The notes under the pieces: model-generated
What the model was told of the DNA's origin: nothing
Databases searched by the model: none
What the model saw: the letters and a program-made list of their open reading frames with translations, nothing else
Source: Eimeria necatrix
Lineage: Eukaryota > Apicomplexa > Conoidasida > Eucoccidiorida > Eimeriidae
Length of the DNA stretch: 12,500 bases
Reading direction: 5' to 3'
NCBI RefSeq assembly: GCF_000499385.1
Contig: NW_013655132.1
Coordinates: 15,001 to 27,500, forward strand
In this document: positions 8,501-12,500 of the stretch, one piece after another
Layout of the letters: each line of letters begins with the position of its first letter
Position numbering within the stretch: position 1 is the first letter of the stretch
Translations under genes and position numbers: made by a program

Positions 8501-10303
8501 TGAAGAAGCAAAAATTGATTTGCTGCGCGAACAAACAAAAGAAAACAATGTCAAGGTATCGTAAACCCTAAACCCTAAACCCTAAACCCTAAACCCTAAA
8601 CCCTAAACCCTAAACCCTTGTTTTGTTGCAGTTTGTTGCTGCTAGTCGAATAGTCCATATTGAGGATTTGACAACAAAAATAGAAGAAGAAGAAATGGAA
8701 AAAGAAATAAACTTTTGGCAGCAGTCAAAGGCGAAAGAACAAGAAACCCTCACAGCAGACTCGGAAAGAATGGTAAGAAACCCTAAACCCTAAACCCTAA
8801 ACCCTAAACCCTAAACCCTAAAGCCTAGGCCCTGTGCGCTGGGCATCAAACCCTGCGCAGCATGCCCCAAACCCTAAACCCTAATCTCCAAACCTTTGGT
8901 CTCTAGCCCGCAACCCTAGGCCCCGAGTATTACACCGTAGCTCCTAAACCCTAAACCCTAAACCCTAAACCCTAAACCCCAAAACAGAGTTTAAACTCTG
9001 CCGGACTTGCAAGCTTGCACTTTAGGTATAGAGCTGCACACTAAGCCCAAAGGCCTAGGGTTTTGGGTGTACAGATCAAGGCTGAGCGTTCACATTCGAG
9101 GGTTTAGGGTTTCGGGTTTAGGGTTTAGGGTTTAGGGTTTAGGGTTTAGGGTTTTCTTTTTCGCTCTTCAGGTCGTATTCACTTCTGGAACCACCAACGA
9201 CCCCAAAGGCGCTCGACTTTCTTACGGGTAAGGGTTTAGGGTTTAGGGTTTAGGGTTTAGCGCCTAGAGATCCCGGTAGAATGGCTAGTCGCATCTGCAC
9301 TGTAGGGCTTAGGGTTTAGGGTTTAGGGTTTAGGGTTTAGGGTTTACTCGCTAGCTTCGAGGCTCCGGCACTCAAGAAGAGCGCCTCAGCGCTGAAGCCT
9401 GAGGGTTTAGGGTTTCGGGTTAACGCTCTAGGGTCCACGGTCTAGGGTTTAGGGTTTAGGGTTTAGGGTTTAGGGTTTAGGGTTTAGGGTTTAGGGTTTG
9501 TGGTTTAGGAACCTGTGGACTGCGGCGCGTTGCGTGTGGGACGCGTTGGGGGTTTTGGAAGAAGAGGAAAAAGAAACAAAAGAAGAAACAAAAGAAGAAA
9601 CAAAAAAAGAAATAAAAGAAATAAAAAAAGAAATAAAAAAAGAAATAAAAAAAGAAAATAAAAAAGAAAATAAAAAAGACTTTTTTCTTTTTCTTGTAAA
9701 CCCTTTTCACCACATCAACTCTTCCGTTTTCTTCGAAGCAGCTTTGCTGCGCTGCAGCAGCTCAGTGCATCTTTTGAGCAGGTGATAAACATTTATTTAA
9801 TTTAATTTAATTAATTTGATTTATTTATTTAATTTAATTTATTTAATTTATTTAATTAATTAATTTAATTTATTTATTTAATTTATTTATTTTGCTTTGG
9901 TCGCCATTTGGCTTTTCAAAACGCGAAAAGAGCTCTTCAACGAGCCGCTTGGGCAACTACTTTGGAACTTGGGGTTTAGGGTTTAGGGTTTAGGGTTTAG
10001 GGTTTAGGGTTTGGGGTTTAGGGTTTGGGGTTTATTAGCTGATCCGTCGATTCATTCGTTGTTTAATAAATTAATAAATTAATAAATTAATCAATTAATT
10101 GATTAATTAATTAATTGATTAATTGTTATTTCACTTTTTAAATCAGAAAATAATTTATTTGTCCTTTTTGTTTTTTGTTTTATTTCTCTTTAATTTTTTA
10201 ATTTATTTCGTTTTATATCTTTTTATTTGTCTTTTTTCTCATTTTTTAAATTCTCAATTACAGAGATTTAATTGTTAATATGGTTTCTCTCTTTTCTCTC
10301 CTT

Positions 10304-10343
<40 letters not shown>

Positions 10344-10411
10344 AGATACCGCACCACCTATTGGAAAGTGCTGTGCGTTGCTTGTAAAGATGCTGCTGCT
10401 ACTTCTGCTGC

Positions 10412-10451
<40 letters not shown>

Positions 10452-10556
10452 CCCCCGGCCACCGCAGCAGCAGCAGCCGGCGCCGCTGCTGCTGCAGCTG
10501 CTGCTCCTGAAGCTGCAGCAGCCGCCGCAGCAGCAGAAGCCCCACCATCACCACCC

Positions 10557-10605
<49 letters not shown>

Positions 10606-11272
10606 GAAGCAGCAGGTGCCGCGTGGTGGCTCCGCTGGTGTCTCGCCACATAGACTTTTTGTGGAACTTGCACTTGGAGGGAAAGTTGGAAAAAGAAAAT
10701 ATAATAAATGAAATAAAAGAAAAAGAAAAAGAAATAAATTTAATTCTGCTGCTCGGCTCCGCGCCTGTGGGGCCCTCCAGTGTACGTACACTCCAAACTC
10801 TCCTCCACAAAGTTCCCAAAGTTCGGTTTGGCTCCACAGAGACAACTTTGCAGGTGAGTTAATTAATTAAACAATTATTTATTTAATTATTTAATTATTT
10901 AATTAATTTAATTAATTTAATTAATTTAATTAATTAATTTGATTAATTAAATTCATTTAATTTAATTAATTGAATTCGTGGGCAGCAACTTTGTTTGCTT
11001 CAGCTTTGGAAATAAATCAAAGGAGTCAAATTAGTTGAAATAATTAAATTTAAATTAAATTAATTTAATTTGATTTAATTAATTTAATTGCGAATTAAAT
11101 GAATTAAATGAATTAAATAAATACTTAAAATCAATTAAATCAATTAAATAAATCAAATCAATTAAATGGAATCAATTAAATGGATTAAATCAATGAAATC
11201 AATTAAATCAATTAAGTGGATTAAGTCAGTTAAATGGATTAATTTGTACTATTTTTGCTTTTATTTGTTCAT

Positions 11273-11327
<55 letters not shown>

Positions 11328-11424
11328 TTATTTAATTAATTTATTTATTTATTCAGGTTGCTTCGGTTCCACACTGGATGTCAGATGAGGAGCAGCTGGA
11401 AGCGATGCGGCGGGGGTGGCAAGG

Positions 11425-11455
<31 letters not shown>

Positions 11456-11462
11456 AAAGGCA

Positions 11463-11511
<49 letters not shown>

Positions 11512-11623
11512 GGAGTGTCAGACACGGGAAGGGACTTTGGAGACATTTGAAGAGACAAATGGAAGCAAAAAGAGCAGCAGCAGCAGCGGCCTTAGCGAAG
11601 CTGGAAAAGACGCAGAGGCAACT

Positions 11624-11690
<67 letters not shown>

Positions 11691-12500
11691 GGCTGGGAGA
11701 ACGGCAGTCCGATGAAAATGCAGCTGGAGAAGTGGAGAATAAAGTTAAAATGATTAATCAACTTCAAACAAACAAAGTGGAGAGTAAAGTTAAAATGATT
11801 AATCAACTTCGAACAAAAAAACAAAATGAAGAAAACAAAATCGGATTCTTCATCGGCCGCCCGCACAAAGGGCTCACGGAAATGCGAGTGGTTAAAAGCA
11901 CCAAGGAGGGAGAAGAAGGTTATATGGTAAAAGTGGATTAAAATGAATAAAATTAAATGAATTAAATTAAATTAATTAAATTAAATTAATTAAATTAATT
12001 TAATTGAATCAAATTGGATTAAATTGAACGAAAACTGTCCTTTCAAACGCACTTCATCGGCAGCAAATTAGTTGCAGCGGGCGAACGCAGCTGCTGGAAA
12101 ACGAGCCAAATGGCGCAATTGAAAGCAAAAATGAATTTTAAAAAGAAATAAAAGTTTGAAATAAATAAATAAATGAATTAAATCCATTTTGTTGCGCTGC
12201 TGCAGCAAGACTGCGAAGAGGGGGAGTGCGGCTACCTGATCTGCAGGGGGGGCAACGTAATGCTGGGTTATTTGAAGCCTTCGGAGTGCAGAAAAAAGAA
12301 AATGGAGTTAAAAAATGGAAATAAAACCGAAAATGAGGTTCAAAAAGGTGTAATTACACCCGAAAAGTGGTACTTGGGCTTCGGAGATGTCGGGTTTTTT
12401 CTGCAAAACGCCAAAGACGGCGGCCGGGACTTCTACTGGGTGACGCGCACTGCAGATCTCCTCATTAAAGGCGGAGTTAACTACTCTTGTTCGCAAATTA
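5356..12500 (+). CDS. AMP-binding acyl-CoA synthetase-like enzyme (ANL superfamily), 10 exons, 3' end outside window
   Basis: My exon model is 5356-5502, 6087-6207, 7885-7996, 8435-8555, 8632-8772, 9172-9227, 9509-9781, 10346-10853, 11357-11926 and 12206-12500. All introns are GT..AG and all junctions are in phase, giving 781 codons so far. ANL enzymes activate a carboxylic acid with ATP to an acyl-AMP, then usually pass it to CoA. Motifs appear in canonical order: P-loop TSGTTNDPKG (residues 218-227), NPFHHIN (297-303), GSAPVG (461-466), RFGSTETT (484-491), GRP (660-662), GFGDVG (741-746, with the conserved Asp 744) and hinge-like RTADLLIKGG (764-773). The C-terminal subdomain with the expected catalytic lysine lies beyond the window. 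Low-complexity inserts sit between the motifs: Lys/Glu at about 250-290, Ala at about 340-410 and Ala again in exon 9. They make the protein longer than usual family members. Fatty-acid substrate is inferred; another acid is possible. The start ATG has A at -3, with an in-frame stop 54 bp upstream. Confidence 0.88.
5519..5576 (+). repeat. (AATTAA)n then (AAAT)n at the start of intron 1
   Basis: About five AATTAA-type hexamer units followed by about seven AAAT units lie just inside the donor of intron 1 (5503-6086). The remaining intron is AT-rich and unremarkable. It ends in a T-rich tract and TTTTTAG. Confidence 0.8.
6087..6207 (+). CDS. Synthetase exon 2
   Basis: Encodes residues 50-89 plus one base: IQNSEINAENIKW, then SRASFLFGALRAIRRLQQEL. 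The acceptor is TTTTTAG|ATC. The donor CAGG|GTTTGT is weaker than the others. It was chosen because only a phase-1 ending keeps the single plausible acceptor of exon 3 open. Confidence 0.75.
6210..6999 (+). repeat. TTAA/TAAT low-complexity DNA in intron 2
   Basis: Nearly 0.8 kb is built from TTAATTAA-like words. It begins with a run of about 13 TAAT units (6214-6265) and then variants interrupted by GATT, CAAT and AGTT. Stops occur in every frame. It forms the first half of the 1,677-bp intron 2 (6208-7884), the longest intron in the gene. Confidence 0.9.
7074..7141 (+). repeat. Perfect 32-bp inverted repeat (hairpin) in intron 2
   Basis: The left arm (7074-7105, beginning AAACCAAAAATAAAC) and right arm (7110-7141, ending GTTTATTTTTGGTTT) are exact reverse complements separated by only four bases (TTAT). 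It lies at the boundary between the TTAA block and the TTTTAATTCA array. It would form a long stem in the intron transcript. Confidence 0.92.
7142..7868 (+). repeat. TTTTAATTCA-type short tandem array in intron 2
   Basis: An imperfect array of a roughly 11-bp unit (ATTTTAATTCA and variants AAATTC, AATCATT) covers the 3' half of intron 2. It is distinct in unit from the TTAA block before it. Toward the end a longer unit (ATTTTAAATTCA plus AATTTAAATAATTT) recurs about three times (about 7700-7850). Confidence 0.85.
7885..7996 (+). CDS. Synthetase exon 3
   Basis: Encodes residues 90-126 (FRLAHYFNSNKLEDSVLRF, then AALSGYSVVTINWDSD), ending with two bases of a Thr codon. The block GYSVVTINWDSDTP resembles the ANL N-terminal segment preceding the P-loop. 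The donor AC|GTAAACCCT is formed by the first unit of the adjoining telomere-like array. Confidence 0.82.
7998..8417 (+). repeat. Long AAACCCT arrays filling intron 3
   Basis: Intron 3 (7997-8434) consists mostly of AAACCCT units. An initial array runs to about 8055. A GC-rich unique spacer follows (about 8056-8138, containing GGCCTGGAGGCCGAGG). A second, much longer array (about 8139-8417) is broken only by small variants (AAACACA, AAACCGC) and a 15-bp interruption near 8338. On the RNA this is the C-rich strand. Confidence 0.97.
8435..8555 (+). CDS. Synthetase exon 4
   Basis: Encodes residues 127-167: TPARVLYKIETAECAAVIFD, then DSFEEAKIDLLREQTKENNVK. The acceptor is GCTTCAG|GCC and the donor AAG|GTATCG is in phase 0. 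The run TPARVLYKIE fits the ANL N-terminal domain before the P-loop. Confidence 0.85.
8562..8617 (+). repeat. Telomere-like array making up most of intron 4
   Basis: Eight perfect TAAACCC units occupy 56 of the 76 bases of intron 4 (8556-8631). They leave only GTATCG at the 5' end and TTGTTTTGTTGCAG at the 3' end. The intron is essentially a telomere-like repeat with splice signals attached. Confidence 0.95.
8632..8772 (+). CDS. Synthetase exon 5
   Basis: Encodes residues 168-214: FVAASRIVHIEDL, then a charged stretch with EEEEMEKEI and KAKEQETLTADSERM. The acceptor TTGTTGCAG|TTT and donor ATG|GTAAGA are strong. The exon leads directly into the P-loop exon. Confidence 0.85.
8777..8982 (+). 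repeat. AAACCCT clusters, 5' half of intron 5
   Basis: C-rich-orientation units lie at about 8777-8822, 8868-8884 and 8943-8982, with degenerate spacer DNA between. This is the last C-rich array on the plus strand. The next arrays, from 9098, are in the opposite orientation. Confidence 0.93.
8985..9000. repeat. 16-bp palindrome at repeat-orientation switch
   Basis: CAGAGTTTAAACTCTG is a perfect palindrome, followed by a second 12-bp palindrome TGCAAGCTTGCA (9008-9019). They lie between the last AAACCCT array (ending 8982) and the first TTTAGGG array (about 9098) of intron 5. No function can be assigned from sequence. Confidence 0.75.
9098..9154 (+). repeat. TTTAGGG array, 3' half of intron 5
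   Basis: About seven G-rich-orientation units (one variant TTTCGGG) run up to a T-rich tract and the acceptor CTCTTCAG (ending 9171). The intron transcript therefore carries a C-rich array followed by a complementary G-rich array and could fold on itself. Confidence 0.93.
9172..9227 (+). CDS. Synthetase exon 6: ATP-binding P-loop
   Basis: The 56-bp exon encodes VVFTSGTTNDPKGARLSYG. TSGTTNDPKG is the signature AMP-binding loop of the ANL superfamily and the strongest single piece of evidence for the gene. The donor GG|GTAAGG runs straight into TTTAGGG repeats. In-frame read-through would give a stop (GGG TAA). Confidence 0.93.
9231..9508 (+). repeat. TTTAGGG arrays throughout intron 6
   Basis: G-rich units lie at about 9233-9260, 9303-9345, 9401-9416 and 9445-9508, separated by unique spacers. 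The final unit, TTTAG, provides the acceptor (GTGGTTTAG|GAACC). Both ends of this 281-bp intron therefore adjoin or overlap the repeat. Confidence 0.95.
9509..9781 (+). CDS. Synthetase exon 7 with Lys/Glu-rich insert
   Basis: Encodes residues 233-323. It opens with NLWTAARCVWDALGVL, which continues the P-loop domain (SYG|NLW matches the usual LSHxN pattern). A Lys/Glu-rich insert follows at about 250-290, encoded by purine-rich imperfect repeats (9560-9680). Next come FLFLVNPFHHINSSVF, the equivalent of the ANL PLxH motif, and ALLRCSSSVHLLS. The donor CAG|GTGATA splits an Arg codon completed in exon 8. Confidence 0.88.
9788..10125 (+). repeat. TTAA-type DNA and TTTAGGG array in intron 7
   Basis: Intron 7 (9782-10345) begins with (TTTAATT)-type repeats (about 9790-9890), then unique DNA. 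A TTTAGGG array with TTTGGGG variants follows (about 9970-10034), then ATTAATAA/TTGATTAA repeats (about 10064-10125). Its 3' part is T-rich. Confidence 0.9.
10304..10345 (+). repeat. (CTG)n tract ending in the intron 7 splice acceptor
   Basis: About 13 CTG units end in CTGCAG|ATACCG. The only AG in the tract is the terminal one, so the repeat appears to stand in for the usual pyrimidine tract and to supply the CAG acceptor. Intron 9 likewise ends GCTGCTGCAG, but with only a few units. Confidence 0.8.
10346..10853 (+). CDS. Synthetase exon 8 with Ala homopolymer; carries GSTET motif
   Basis: Encodes residues 324-493. RYRTTYWKVLCVACKD is followed by an Ala-rich insert of about 70 residues. Then come VVAPLVSRHIDFLWNL, a Lys/Glu-rich stretch, and GSAPVGPSSVRTLQTLLHKV leading to RFGSTETTLQ, the ANL motif (Y/F)GxTE that contacts the adenylate. 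In the insert the first Ala codons are GCT (CTG repeat) and the later ones GCA (CAG repeat). The donor CAG|GTGAGT is near consensus, in phase 0. Confidence 0.9.
10390..10606 (+). repeat. Inverted CTG/CAG tracts inside exon 8
   Basis: CTG units at about 10390-10448 are followed, after a GC-rich mixed segment, by CAG units up to about 10606. The two halves are complementary and could form a large hairpin in DNA or mRNA. In the gene's frame both halves read alanine. In other frames and on the other strand they read Leu, Gln or Ser, giving false open frames. Confidence 0.88.
10780..10791. repeat. Second copy of GTGTACGTACAC palindrome, inside exon 8
   Basis: The 17-bp word CTCCAGTGTACGTACAC (10775-10791) is identical to that at 3181-3197. 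Here it encodes PSSVRTL of the synthetase, so it may be coincidence constrained by coding, or a short dispersed motif. Confidence 0.6.
10857..11355 (+). repeat. TTAA-, AATTAAATC- and (ATTT)n-type DNA filling intron 8
   Basis: Intron 8 (10854-11356) holds TTAATTAA words (10857-10975) and a short unique piece (10976-11035). An imperfect AATTAAATCA/AATTAAATGG array follows (about 11085-11240), then about 15 ATTT units (about 11270-11330) shortly before the acceptor TTATTCAG. There is no telomere-like repeat in this intron. Confidence 0.88.
11357..11926 (+). CDS. Synthetase exon 9 with large low-complexity insert
   Basis: Encodes residues 494-683. It opens VASVPHWMSDEEQLEAMRRG, then poly-Ala from GCA codons in three runs, a mixed linker, and a 15-residue tandem duplication (VENKVKMINQLQTNK and VESKVKMINQLRTKK). 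It closes with GFFIGRPHKGLTEMRVVKS and EGEEGYM, the conserved GRPxxG-type segment after the TE motif. The donor ATG|GTAAAA is in phase 0. The insert adds well over 100 residues between two motifs that are normally close. Confidence 0.87.
11427..11688 (+). repeat. CAG tracts in exon 9
   Basis: Three CAG runs (about 11427-11455, 11465-11510 and 11623-11688) are read as Ala (GCA). The other two plus-strand frames read Gln and Ser, and the complement reads Cys, Leu or Ala. The Ala frame is fixed by phase with exons 8 and 10. Confidence 0.88.
11732..11821 (+). repeat. 45-bp tandem duplication in exon 9
   Basis: Two adjacent 45-bp copies (11732-11776 and 11777-11821) differ at only a few positions. 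They encode VENKVKMINQLQTNK then VESKVKMINQLRTKK. The close similarity points to a recent, frame-preserving duplication within the low-complexity linker. Confidence 0.9.
11942..12180 (+). other. Intron 9, AT-rich
   Basis: Intron 9 (11927-12205) begins with AATTAAATTAA repeats (to about 12025) and then has unremarkable unique DNA with short AAAT repeats. It ends in TTGCGCTGCTGCAG. No gene or telomere-like array lies within it. Confidence 0.75.
12206..12500 (+). CDS. Synthetase exon 10 (continues beyond window)
   Basis: Encodes residues 684-781 and the first base of the next codon. It includes EEGECGYLICRGGNVMLGYL (the usual ANL G-L-xxRGxxVMxGY segment), a short basic insert, then VITPEKWYLGFGDVGFF with Asp 744 in the place of the TGD aspartate. 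DGGRDFYWVTRTADLLIKGG and VNYSCSQI follow, matching the hinge region (Arg 764 followed by D-x-I-x-GG). The acceptor is GCTGCTGCAG|CAA. The catalytic-lysine subdomain is not in the window. Confidence 0.92.

Noticed and set aside
10358..10845. Minus-strand Ala-rich and Leu/Gln-rich frames opposite exon 8
   Set aside because: These are shadows of the exon 8 repeats. The plus-strand frame contains GSAPVG and RFGSTETT, which cannot be accidental given the other motifs.
11381..11866. Minus-strand Cys-rich frame opposite exon 9
   Set aside because: It is the complement of CAG tracts read as Cys. The plus strand is fixed as coding by in-phase junctions with exons 8 and 10 and by the GRPHKG segment.

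Overview
The window looks like nuclear DNA of a coccidian apicomplexan, most likely an Eimeria species; the species cannot be fixed from sequence alone. Three features point there. There are many interstitial telomere-like AAACCCT/TTTAGGG arrays. There are dense CAG/CTG trinucleotide tracts, read inside genes as long homopolymers of serine, alanine or glutamine. And there is an intron-rich gene whose conserved exons are separated by AT-rich or telomere-like low-complexity DNA. This matches what is known of the repeat-rich segments of Eimeria chromosomes.

Layout. Positions 1-660 hold no gene: a head-to-head pair of telomere-like repeats (36-68), (ATTT)n-rich stretches and a 21-bp-period CTG array. 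Positions 662-2470 (minus strand) carry an uninterrupted 602-codon reading frame. It has a signal peptide, serine/alanine homopolymers, a Gln-rich predicted coiled coil and a degenerate C-terminal repeat; I do not recognise the family. Positions 2471-5355 are intergenic: about 800 bp of fairly complex DNA upstream of that gene, a 0.5-kb CTG/CAG block, clusters of TTTAGGG then CCCTAAA repeats, and AT-rich DNA.

From 5356 to the right edge lies one plus-strand gene that I assembled by hand as ten exons joined by nine GT..AG introns, every junction in phase. It encodes an AMP-binding (ANL superfamily) acyl-CoA synthetase-like enzyme, 781 codons in the window with the 3' end missing. The exons carry in order the TSGTTNDPKG P-loop, NPFHHIN, RFGSTETT, GFGDVG and a hinge-like RTADLLIKGG motif. 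No single long open frame represents this gene: most long frames here are CAG/CTG artefacts.

The most notable pattern is the partition of repeats. CAG/CTG tracts, open in all six frames, interrupt exons as Ala runs between the catalytic motifs. Telomere-like 7-mers and TTAA-type repeats, which place stops in every frame, are confined to introns and intergenic DNA. Five consecutive introns contain telomere-like arrays, one being about three quarters repeat, and several splice sites abut or overlap the repeat. The orientation of the arrays flips inside intron 5 next to a 16-bp palindrome. Intron 2 holds a perfect 32-bp-arm inverted repeat. The two genes are divergent and show no evident functional link. 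I see no mobile-element protein, RNA gene or CRISPR array.
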